This document shows, in pieces, positions 1 through 5,340 of a stretch of DNA of 5,861 nucleotides. The stretch spans positions 1 to 5,861 of the forward strand of contig DLQD01000126.1 of NCBI GenBank assembly GCA_002480015.1, written 5' to 3'. How positions within the stretch are numbered: position 1 is the first letter of the stretch; each line of letters starts with the position of its first letter. A program made the translations under genes and the position numbers. This stretch comes from Opitutia bacterium UBA7441 (GTDB taxonomy: Bacteria > Verrucomicrobiota > Verrucomicrobiia > Opitutales > Coraliomargaritaceae). The notes under the pieces are model-generated. The model saw nothing but the letters and a program-made list of their open reading frames with translations, was not told where the DNA came from and did no database searches.

Positions 1-203
1 GCGGTGGCGCGGATCGCTTCGGTCACAGGAATGCTGTCCCCTAGGAGTAAGCCCTTGTAGCCGCTTCGGTAGCAAATGATCTCGATATCCGGATAGAGCT
101 CGGTGTAGCGTTCGACCAAGCCCCCAACAGCGGAGGAGAGGCAGGGCGCGAGGCCTCCGGCGGTGAGAATGGCGACTTTTTGGACAGGTTTGGCTTCAGG
201 CAT
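1..203 (-). CDS. pfp: 6-phosphofructokinase, probably pyrophosphate-dependent (N-terminal part, runs off left edge)
   Basis: Only the first 67 codons are present; the gene continues leftward past base 1. The enzyme family phosphorylates fructose 6-phosphate to fructose 1,6-bisphosphate in cytosolic glycolysis, using pyrophosphate (reversible) or ATP. Read from the sequence: start ATG at 203-201, a short polar leader, then a first beta strand and glycine-rich phosphate-binding loop 'KVAILTAGGLAPCLSSAVGG' at residues 9-28, followed by 'IEIICYRSGYKGLLLGDS' at about 40-57. The arrangement (strand, GG loop, helix, strand ending in YRxGYxGLL) is typical of the phosphofructokinase superfamily, and the 'GGLAPCLSSA' form is one I associate with the pyrophosphate-using subgroup of spirochaetes and PVC bacteria. 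The residues that decide pyrophosphate versus ATP use lie outside the window, so cofactor choice is inferred. No clear Shine-Dalgarno sequence precedes the ATG. The gene is divergent from the MFS gene. Confidence 0.75.
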   Translation of the reverse strand, partial: MPEAKPVQKVAILTAGGLAPCLSSAVGGLVERYTELYPDIEIICYRSGYKGLLLGDSIPVTEAIRAT

Positions 204-389
204 GATTGATTTCGGATTGAATTAAAATGGAAGCCAAAGCTTTTGCCGGTTTCCGTCGGCCTTGCAAACCTGAAAGCGGGAGTGAAGAATGGAATTGCTG
301 CGTGTTTTAGGTGGCCGCTTGTCTTTAATGCTGATTCTCGAATGTTGGTTGCCATATCGGTTTTCTACTTTCTGACTCTATTCCACTAC
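204..389. other. Divergent intergenic region between phosphofructokinase and MFS genes
   Basis: This 186-bp gap must contain the promoters of both flanking genes, but no convincing -35/-10 pair can be picked out in either direction. A weak plus-strand candidate is TTGGTT (345-350) with TACTTT (366-371), whose 15-nt spacer is short. The MFS reading frame stays open upstream to a TTG at 243 and an ATG at 342. A separate short reading frame (289-375, 28 codons) starts with ATG 6 nt after a GGGAG; it is treated as a finding because translation cannot be shown. Confidence 0.5.
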
Positions 390-1727
390 ATGCAGCCGAA
401 GACGACAGACCTCGAACAAACCGCCTGGCGCAACGTGCGCTGCTTTACGCTTTTCCGGATGTTTTTCTCTGCGCGGTTTTACTACCCGGTCTATGCGCTG
501 CTTTTCCTGGACTATGGCCTAACGCTCGGGCAGTTTGGTATCTTGAACGGCATTTGGGCGGTGACTATCGTTCTATTGGAAGTGCCTTCGGGCGCACTGG
601 CCGACACGATCGGGCGGCGCCGACTGCTCGTCGTGGCGGGGCTCTGTATGCTCTTCGAAATGGCTCTACTCTTGGTCGCGCCGATCGGCGGCGGCTGGCT
701 CTTCGCGCTCTTCGCCCTAAATCGGGTGCTGAGTGGTGCGGCTGAGGCGGCCGCGAGCGGTGCGGACGAGGCCTTGGCCTATGATTCACTTAAGGCGGCC
801 GGATTGGAAGACCAATGGGGTAAAGTGCTCGAACGCGTGCAGCGCGATACCTCGCTGGCTTTCTTCTTTGCCATGATGATCGGAGCGGCTGTCTATGACC
901 CGCGCATGGTCAACGCGGTGCTGCAATTCCTCGGGGCCTCCTTCGCAGTGGAGCAGGCGCAGTTGATTAAGCTGCCGATTCTACTGACCTTTTTGTCGGC
1001 GGTTGTTGTATTCTGTATGTCGCTCCGGATGAAGGAGACCCCCTCCGGGACAGAGCGCAGCGTCGGGGAAACGTTGAGTCAGAGCTGGCGGCAGACCGGC
1101 GCAGCAGCGCGTTGGATTTGGGCGACACCCTTGCCCTTCGGCATCATCCTCGCAGCGATGGTCCTGGACAGCGTCGTCCGGCAGTTCCTCACGCTGGCCA
1201 GCGAATACTGGAATGTGATCGACCTCCCCATCGCCAGCTATGGCCTGATCGGCTCAGGTATGGCGCTGATGGGGCTCTTCGTGCCACGGGTCGCCCGGAT
1301 TCTGGCTGAGAAAAGCACGCCGCTGAAGAACTTCCTACTCACTTCAAGCGCGGTCTTAATAGGCCTGATCGGCCTCGGCTTCGCGATCCCGATCTGGGGC
1401 ATCGTTCCAGCGGTCTTTCTCTATGCCTCGATCCAACTGACGGGGTTCTTTGTCAGCCGCTACCTGAACGAAGCCGCGCCCTCCGAGCAACGTGCGACGG
1501 TGCTGAGCTTTCGCGGGCTGAGCACGAACTTCAGCTATGGCGCTGTCTCGCTTATGTATTCCGGTCTGATTGTTTGGATCAAAGCCCAGCAGAGCGGCGA
1601 AATCGTGGGCACCGCCGCGGAGCACTCGGTCTTCGTCGAATCACTGCAGTCCTTTGCCTGGTATTTCGCCTTTACCGTGTTGATGGTGTTCTTTATCCAT
1701 CGGCTGCGTTTCGATAAGAAGGCTTGA
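390..1727 (+). CDS. Major facilitator superfamily (MFS) transporter
   Basis: This is an inner-membrane secondary transporter of 445 residues, a normal length for a 12-helix MFS protein; its substrate is unknown. Visible features: a first helix near residues 17-40 ('ARFYYPVYALLFLDYG'), then the family's loop 2-3 motif A as 'GALADTIGRRRLLVVAG' at 68-84. 'SGADEALAYDSL' follows at 123-134, and hydrophobic stretches lie near 155-170, 193-212, 247-266, 284-300, 316-350 and 421-437. The conserved C-half segment 'NEAAPSEQRATVLSFRGL' is at 360-377. These motifs suit a TetA-like drug:H+ antiporter branch, but efflux is only an inference. The start at ATG 390 is chosen because the protein then begins with a short polar leader (MQPKTTDLEQTAWRN) before helix 1, as usual in this group. 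ATG 342 or TTG 243 would add an extra hydrophobic stretch. The stop codon lies inside the -35 box of the next operon, and no terminator is visible between them. Confidence 0.9.
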   Translation: MQPKTTDLEQTAWRNVRCFTLFRMFFSARFYYPVYALLFLDYGLTLGQFGILNGIWAVTIVLLEVPSGALADTIGRRRLLVVAGLCMLFEMALLLVAPIGGGWLFALFALNRVLSGAAEAAASGADEALAYDSLKAAGLEDQWGKVLERVQRDTSLAFFFAMMIGAAVYDPRMVNAVLQFLGASFAVEQAQLIKLPILLTFLSAVVVFCMSLRMKETPSGTERSVGETLSQSWRQTGAAARWIWATPLPFGIILAAMVLDSVVRQFLTLASEYWNVIDLPIASYGLIGSGMALMGLFVPRVARILAEKSTPLKNFLLTSSAVLIGLIGLGFAIPIWGIVPAVFLYASIQLTGFFVSRYLNEAAPSEQRATVLSFRGLSTNFSYGAVSLMYSGLIVWIKAQQSGEIVGTAAEHSVFVESLQSFAWYFAFTVLMVFFIHRLRFDKKA

Positions 1728-1755
1728 CATTATTTGTATATTTGAGAAATATACA
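1724..1755 (+). promoter_or_regulatory. Candidate promoter of the toxin-antitoxin operon
   Basis: A perfect consensus -35 hexamer TTGACA lies at 1724-1729 and overlaps the TGA stop of the MFS gene. The best -10 by sequence is TATACA at 1750-1755, but the spacer would be 20 nt. AAATAT at 1747-1752 gives the ideal 17-nt spacer with a poorer match. Either -10 lies inside the right arm of the inverted repeat at 1735-1755, so a repressor bound there would block RNA polymerase. The promoter is inferred from sequence only. Confidence 0.5.
1735..1755. promoter_or_regulatory. Perfect inverted repeat, probable toxin-antitoxin operator
   Basis: The arms TGTATATTT (1735-1743) and AAATATACA (1747-1755) are exact reverse complements around a GAG centre. 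The site ends 2 nt before the proposed GTG start of the toxin and covers the -10 region. Ribbon-helix-helix antitoxins, alone or with their toxin, classically repress their own operon through such palindromes. The downstream antitoxin has that fold, so autoregulation is the natural reading. Binding itself is inferred. Confidence 0.7.
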
Positions 1756-1757
1756 GT

Positions 1758-2045
1758 GTGTTTGATGGGTTGACTGGATTTGATTGGGATGAGGGCAATT
1801 TTCTCAAAAACTGGGAAAAGCACGGTGTCTCGCATTTAGAAGCGGAGCAGGTTTTTTTTAACGAGCCGCTTTTATTATATGAGGATCGAAAGCATTCCGA
1901 ATTGGAGAGTCGCTGGTTTGTCTTGGGGCGAACTGACCAGTCGCGTGAACTCATGCTGGTTTTTACGGTTCGTGCCGATAAAATAAGAATAATATCGGCG
2001 AGACCGATGAGTCGAAAGGAGAGGGAAATTTATGAAAAAGCCTAG
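1758..2045 (+). CDS. brnT: BrnT-family (DUF497) toxin of a type II toxin-antitoxin system
   Basis: This 95-residue protein has a RelE-like ribonuclease toxin family signature; BrnT toxins inhibit translation by RNA cleavage and are neutralised by a co-encoded antitoxin. Family motifs, in order: 'FDWDEGN' at 8-14, 'KNWEKHGVS' at 17-25, 'AEQVFFNEPLLL' at 29-40, 'ED' at 42-43, 'SRWFVLGRTD' at 51-60, 'IRIISAR' at 76-82, and a C-terminal 'SRKEREIYE' at 85-93. Length and motif order match the family well. The start is taken as GTG 1758. It has no recognisable Shine-Dalgarno sequence because the operator palindrome ends 2 nt upstream; TTG 1770, giving MTGFDWDE, is the main alternative. Base composition is more AT-rich than the MFS and DUF genes, suggesting acquisition. 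A run of eight T (1852-1859) lies inside the coding region. The stop overlaps the antitoxin start by 14 nt, so the two are co-transcribed and probably translationally coupled. Confidence 0.88.
   Translation: MFDGLTGFDWDEGNFLKNWEKHGVSHLEAEQVFFNEPLLLYEDRKHSELESRWFVLGRTDQSRELMLVFTVRADKIRIISARPMSRKEREIYEKA
2017..2021 (+). promoter_or_regulatory. Strong ribosome binding site of the antitoxin
   Basis: AGGAG at 2017-2021 lies within the purine run AAAGGAGAGGGAAA, about 10 nt before ATG 2032, inside the last codons of the toxin. It supports the chosen antitoxin start and contrasts with the toxin, which lacks such a site. Better initiation of the antitoxin would be expected in a toxin-first operon. 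Confidence 0.7.
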
Positions 2046-2313
2046 TAAAAAGAAGCTACCAAAGTTTAAAAACGAAGAATCGGAGAGAGTCTTTTGGCAG
2101 CAGGCGGACAGCACAGAATATTTGGACTGGAGCCAAGCCGAGAGGGCTAGTTTTCCAGCACTAAAGCCGAGCCTGAAATCGATCTCGATACGTCTGCCTG
2201 AAAGTATGGTCGAACAGTTGAAGACCATCGCTAATAAACGCGATGTGCCTTACCAGTCGCTGATGAAGATGTATCTCTCGGAGAAAGTCCGGGACGAACT
2301 GAATCACGTGTAG
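2032..2313 (+). CDS. CopG-family ribbon-helix-helix antitoxin, partner of BrnT
   Basis: This 93-residue cytoplasmic antitoxin is predicted to bind and neutralise the BrnT toxin and to repress the shared promoter. The N-terminal half (1-45) is basic then acidic, with 'KLPKFKNEESERVFWQQ' at 8-24 and 'STEYLDWSQAER' at 27-38. This is the toxin-contacting type of region seen in the CopG_antitoxin family (PF12441 as I recall it). The C-terminal half is a ribbon-helix-helix DNA-binding domain: beta strand 'LKSISIRLP' at 48-56, helix A about 56-69, the turn 'KRDVPYQSL' at 69-77, and helix B to about 88. RHH proteins bind palindromic DNA as dimers, and a perfect palindrome lies at 1735-1755. The canonical BrnT partner is BrnA (a DUF4415-type protein); this one is better described as the CopG type, a pairing also found next to DUF497 toxins. 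Its TAG stop is inside the left end of the palindromic element at 2310-2411. Confidence 0.85.
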   Translation: MKKPSKKKLPKFKNEESERVFWQQADSTEYLDWSQAERASFPALKPSLKSISIRLPESMVEQLKTIANKRDVPYQSLMKMYLSEKVRDELNHV

Positions 2314-2411
2314 CGTGACGCTCCAGCGGATGTGCATTCTGTAAGGCCTTCCCGGTCAGAGAGCCGCTCGCTGTCTTCGACCAGGCTCAGGCCGGGAGCG
2401 CATCGCGCTAC
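2310..2411. repeat. Imperfect long palindrome, REPIN-like repeat filling the convergent intergenic gap
   Basis: The left end reads GTAGCG-TGA-CGCTCC (2310-2324) on the plus strand. The right end, read on the minus strand from 2411, is GTAGCG-CGATG-CGCTCC. The two ends are thus inverted copies of one small hairpin-forming unit that begins with GTAG. Inside, CCCGG (2351-2355) pairs with CCGGG (2392-2396), and GAGCC (2361-2365) with GGCTC (2384-2388). A separate small hairpin is AGCGC (2397-2401) with GCGCT (2405-2409). A 5' GTAG tetranucleotide followed by a stem is the hallmark of REP sequences mobilised by RAYT (TnpA-REP) transposases, and two inverted REPs form a REPIN. The element covers the antitoxin stop and abuts the DUF1501 stop. 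It could also slow or end transcription from both sides, although there is no T-tract. Copy number in the genome cannot be seen here. Confidence 0.55.
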
Positions 2412-3653
2412 TTAAACAAAGGGCACGTGCGCAAACTTTTCGCCGAGGATTTGGGCGGAGTCGGCTTCGAGCCACTTGTCGAGCACGCTGCTATAGATGC
2501 CGCGGAAGTCGGTGGAGAATTTAAGGTCTTCCTTCTCGCTGATGCCAAGGTCAGGGGCATTGCCGAGGAGGCCTCCATTGACTTTGGATCCCATGACGAA
2601 GAGCGGAGCGGCAGTGCCGTGGTCGGTGCCGTGGCTGCCGTTTTCAGCCGGACGGCGACCGAATTCGGAGAAGGTCATGGTCAGCACCTGGTCGTCCTTT
2701 TTGTGGGCATCGAGGTCGCTTTGGAAGGCGCCCATAGCGGCGGAAAGCTCGCCCAGTAGGCGGTCGTGATTGACCAGTTGGTTGGCGTGGGTGTCGTAGC
2801 CACCTTGTGAGACGTAGTAGACACGGGTCTCCATATTGGCATGGATGAGGGCGGCGACACGTTTGAGCGATTGCGCGAGGCTGGTGCCGGGGTAGTTGGC
2901 CTGTGCCTTATATTTAGCGATGATTTGCTCGACACGGCGCTCGGTGACGAGGGTATTCATCATGGTCTGCTGGAGGTAGGTGGCGTTGCCCTCGATATGA
3001 TCGGCTTGGAGTAACTTTTCGTAGGCGCGATCGGCGGGGTCGTTGCCTCGGTCGAATCGGCCGCGCGGTTTCATACCGAAGAGGGAGTGCGATTGCTCGG
3101 AGAGGAAGCTTTGCGGGATCATGTCGCCCACATGGACAGCGGCGGGGTCCTGATTATTCTTGTCTTCCTCTGGGCTGCCCGCGCAGGCGTTGTCCAGATA
3201 GCTACCGAGCCAGCCTTCGCGCTTGAAAGACTCGCTGTCGCTGGCCGTCTCCCAGATCTCGGTCGAGCGGAAGTGGCTCCGGTTCGGGTTGGGGTAGCCG
3301 ACGTTCTGGATGATGGAAAGATTGCCGTTATCGTAAAGCCGGTGGAGTTCTTTGCAGGCGGGGTGGAGGGCAAGGTCGTCGTTGAGGCGCAGCAAGCCCT
3401 CGCGCAGGCCGAGGCTGGGGCGGAGATTGTAGTAGCGGTCGTCGGTGTGAGGCACGACGGTATTGAGCCCATCATTGCCGCCCGCCAGTTGAATGATGAC
3501 GAGGATGCTGCGGTCGCGCTCGGGGCCGGGCGCTTGCGCCATCGCGCTTTGAGCAAGGAAGGAAGGCGCGAAACTATTGAAGGCGAGGAAGCCGAGGCCG
3601 CCCCCGGCACTGCGACGAATGAATTCACGGCGAGTCAATGGTAAGGTATTCAT
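2412..3653 (-). CDS. DUF1501 domain protein with Tat signal peptide
   Basis: This 413-residue exported protein belongs to the DUF1501 family (COG4102). The family is distantly related in fold to alkaline phosphatase/sulfatase enzymes, but no firm activity is known. The N-terminus carries a twin-arginine signal, 'TRREFIRRSAGGGLGFLAF' at 7-25, with probable cleavage near 'SAMAQA' at 36-41, so it should reach the periplasm folded. Family motifs: 'QLAGGNDGLNTVVP' at 55-68, 'NRSHFRSTEIWETASDS' at 124-140, 'QGGYDTHANQ' at 283-292, 'TFSEFGRRPAENGSHGTDHG' at 327-346 and 'AAPLFVMG' at 348-355. The aspartates and histidines in GGNDG, YDTH and GTDHG are the best candidates for metal ligands (inference). 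It is the second gene of a two-gene minus-strand unit, 54 nt after the DUF1800 stop. No good Shine-Dalgarno sequence precedes ATG 3653-3651, but the Tat motif right after it fixes the start. Confidence 0.92.
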   Translation of the reverse strand: MNTLPLTRREFIRRSAGGGLGFLAFNSFAPSFLAQSAMAQAPGPERDRSILVIIQLAGGNDGLNTVVPHTDDRYYNLRPSLGLREGLLRLNDDLALHPACKELHRLYDNGNLSIIQNVGYPNPNRSHFRSTEIWETASDSESFKREGWLGSYLDNACAGSPEEDKNNQDPAAVHVGDMIPQSFLSEQSHSLFGMKPRGRFDRGNDPADRAYEKLLQADHIEGNATYLQQTMMNTLVTERRVEQIIAKYKAQANYPGTSLAQSLKRVAALIHANMETRVYYVSQGGYDTHANQLVNHDRLLGELSAAMGAFQSDLDAHKKDDQVLTMTFSEFGRRPAENGSHGTDHGTAAPLFVMGSKVNGGLLGNAPDLGISEKEDLKFSTDFRGIYSSVLDKWLEADSAQILGEKFAHVPFV

Positions 3654-3707
3654 GGCAGGCGGGTGGCAGTTAGTGGTTCGTCGGTGGTGGAAGCTTGTGG
3701 CTACGGT

Positions 3708-5216
3708 TTAGCACAAATTATAGGCGGGGGATTGGAGGAGGGCGATCATGGCGTTGCGGATGCGCTGGGTGGCACCATCGGAGTGAGTGTCGCCGAGTAT
3801 AGTTTTGAGTGCTTCGCGGTAGGTCTCGCGGGAGGGCGCGGTGATGAAGTAGGTCGTGAAGTGTTGTGCGAGATCATCGGCTGCGGTGCCCAGCACTTGC
3901 TGGAGGCGTTCCTGAGTGACGAGAAAATTGCCCCGGCCTACTTTTCGGGCCCGTTCCAGATCGCGTTTTTCGTTGCCATTGAGCTTTTCTTCGTTGAGGG
4001 GCGTGAAGAGGAAGTCGACGACTTGGCGGCGGCCACTAATCGTCGTGGAATTGATCCAGTGCTCGCCGTAGAGCCAGCCGCGCACATTGGGCGGATCGTA
4101 GAAGGACTGCCCCATCACTTGCATGCTGCGGAGCACGCGGCTGTCGAATGGAGCGACGTCGAGCCGAAGATCCTGACAGAGACCGAGGTAGAAATGGATC
4201 GGGCTTTTGACCAGATTCCCCCGATAGGCAGGATGGAAGAAAAGGCGGCTCTGGAAAAAGGTCTCGGTGAGGTAGCTCAAGCTGAAACCGTGATCCGCCC
4301 ATTGTTCGCCGAGGGCTTCGATATAGGCTTCGGGGACGGCCTCCTCGGTTAGGTAAAACTTGATCAGCTCCCGAATGAGAAAGGTCTTGGCGGCGGGCTG
4401 CTTGAAGGCGAGGTCGATGACGTCGTCACCATCCCAGTTCCCCTCTTCCCCGAAGACAGTTTTCGGCTTTTTGTCGTGCAGATTCTTTTGGAAGAAAAAA
4501 TCGGTTCGGTCTTTGATGCGGTAGCCGGTGAAGGCGCGGGACGCTTCTTTGATGTCGGCCTCGGTGTAGTTGCCCTCGCCCAGTGTAAAAAGTTCGAAGA
4601 GTTCGCGGGCGAAATTCTCGTTCGGCTTGCGAGCAGTGTTTTGAACGAGGTCGAGGTAGCGCACCATGGCGGGCTGCTTGCTGACCTGCTTACACAGTTC
4701 CGGGTAGTCCAGCGTGGTGCCTGCGCGGAGGGTTTGTTGTAAGTTGTGGAGCGCGTAGGTTTCTTTCACTTTGGAGCGTTCCACGACGAAGATGTCTTGC
4801 AGAAAGAGCACGAACTTTTCGCGGGCGCTGCACTCCGGTTCACGTGCGTAGAAAAACCAGTCCATGGCATATTCACGGAAAAGTTCGCCGTCTTCTTTTT
4901 GGAGTTCCCGGCGGATTCGGCGTTTTTCCTCAAAATCGGCATCGCTCTGATACAAGCTTCGATAGCGCTCATGGACCGTAGCTTCAAATTCGGCCAAGGC
5001 AGCAGACTTTGGCAGGACCGCACCCGGCTGAAAGGCTTCCTGCACAGAGTGCCTCGGCGATTTGCGCAGTGCGGCGGTTACGGCCTCGGGTGTGGCGGAA
5101 AACCCCATGCGGCGGAGCAGGTGCTGCGCGGTATCGATCTGCCAGAAAGCCATAGGGAGCGGCAGCCAGGCATCTTTGAGGGGAAAGTTTTCTGGGGTGG
5201 GGGCGGGGTATGGCAT
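3708..5216 (-). CDS. DUF1800 domain protein
   Basis: This 502-residue protein of the DUF1800 family (COG5267) has an unknown function and is almost always found beside a DUF1501 gene, as here. Motifs: 'TAQHLLRRMGFSATPEAV' at 29-46, a charged helical stretch near 76-118, and 'EKFVLFLQDIFVVERSKVK' at 133-151. The family's central signature is at 199-232, with NENFARELFELFTLGEGNYT followed by an acidic helix and RAFTGY. 'FLIRELIKFYL' at 279-289, 'LVKSPIHFYLG' at 335-345, the second signature 'GQSFYDPPNVRGWLYGEHW' at 369-387, and a terminal 'LLQSPAYNLC' at 493-502 follow. ATG 5216 is chosen because the 'AWLPLP' leader before the HLLRR helix is usual in this group; ATG 5153 is an alternative. No Tat or Sec signal is visible from either start, unlike its Tat-tagged partner. 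It is the first gene of the unit and diverges from the solute-binding protein gene. Confidence 0.92.
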   Translation of the reverse strand: MPYPAPTPENFPLKDAWLPLPMAFWQIDTAQHLLRRMGFSATPEAVTAALRKSPRHSVQEAFQPGAVLPKSAALAEFEATVHERYRSLYQSDADFEEKRRIRRELQKEDGELFREYAMDWFFYAREPECSAREKFVLFLQDIFVVERSKVKETYALHNLQQTLRAGTTLDYPELCKQVSKQPAMVRYLDLVQNTARKPNENFARELFELFTLGEGNYTEADIKEASRAFTGYRIKDRTDFFFQKNLHDKKPKTVFGEEGNWDGDDVIDLAFKQPAAKTFLIRELIKFYLTEEAVPEAYIEALGEQWADHGFSLSYLTETFFQSRLFFHPAYRGNLVKSPIHFYLGLCQDLRLDVAPFDSRVLRSMQVMGQSFYDPPNVRGWLYGEHWINSTTISGRRQVVDFLFTPLNEEKLNGNEKRDLERARKVGRGNFLVTQERLQQVLGTAADDLAQHFTTYFITAPSRETYREALKTILGDTHSDGATQRIRNAMIALLQSPAYNLC

Positions 5217-5242
5217 GATTTAGGTGCGTTAAACTACATCGT

Positions 5243-5258
5243 TTCACAGCTATGTGAA
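5243..5258. promoter_or_regulatory. 16-bp palindrome in the DUF1800/solute-binding protein divergent region
   Basis: TTCACA (5243-5248) and TGTGAA (5253-5258) are perfect inverted arms around GCTA, 27 bp upstream of the DUF1800 start. Next to it lies TTTCAA (5260-5265), which on the minus strand is a TTGAAA -35-like box, and then an A8 tract (5264-5271). The position suits an operator for DUF1800-DUF1501, for the divergent gene, or for both. The arms run in the opposite order to a CRP site (TGTGA then TCACA), so this is not a CRP box. The regulator is unknown. Confidence 0.4.
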
Positions 5259-5309
5259 GTTTCAAAAAAAATCTGAAGTCGTTGAAATTCACCGAAAAAG
5301 CGTTGAACA

Positions 5310-5327
5310 AAGCCCCCCGCGGGGTTT
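5310..5327 (+). promoter_or_regulatory. GC-rich hairpin in the 5' leader of the solute-binding protein gene
   Basis: AAGCCCC (5310-5316) can pair with GGGGTTT (5321-5327) around the loop CCGC: seven pairs, one of them G-U. It resembles a short intrinsic terminator stem but is followed by only three T (the pairing Ts), so termination is doubtful. It ends 13 nt before the start codon. GCCCC (5312-5316) could instead pair with GGGGC (5332-5336), which includes most of the ribosome binding site. Confidence 0.35.
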
Positions 5328-5330
5328 CGT

Positions 5331-5335
5331 AGGGG
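5331..5335 (+). promoter_or_regulatory. Ribosome binding site of the solute-binding protein gene
   Basis: AGGGG lies 5 nt before ATG 5341. It supports this start, which is also followed directly by a proper lipoprotein signal peptide. It is the only near-consensus site among the non-toxin-antitoxin genes in the window. Confidence 0.5.
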
Positions 5336-5340
5336 CACGC

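Noticed and set aside
243..389. Upstream extension of the MFS protein to TTG 243 or ATG 342
   Set aside because: The added residues do not look like the family's N-terminus and would place an extra hydrophobic stretch before the normal polar leader; ATG 390 fits better.
1730..2228. Minus-strand frames (1730-1954 and 1875-2228) opposite the toxin-antitoxin genes
   Set aside because: They have no motifs, and the plus strand holds two well-matched families with coupled starts.
2351..2396. Integron attC site or classic rho-independent terminator in the convergent gap
   Set aside because: The attC core sites (GTTRRRY/RYYYAAC) are not present at the ends, and no T-tract follows the stem on either strand.
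3087..4352. Long plus-strand reading frames opposite DUF1501 and DUF1800 (3087-3644 and 3663-4352)
   Set aside because: They are antisense shadows of genes with strong family motifs; their translations are low-complexity runs of Val, Ala, Gly and Glu with no recognisable domain.
5243..5258. CRP/FNR-type binding site
   Set aside because: The arms are TTCACA then TGTGAA, the reverse order of TGTGA-N6-TCACA, with a 4-nt centre.
4476..5276. Plus-strand frames at 4476-4742 and 4746-5276 opposite DUF1800
   Set aside because: They have the same antisense composition, no ribosome binding site and no domain; DUF1800 signatures on the minus strand explain the region.
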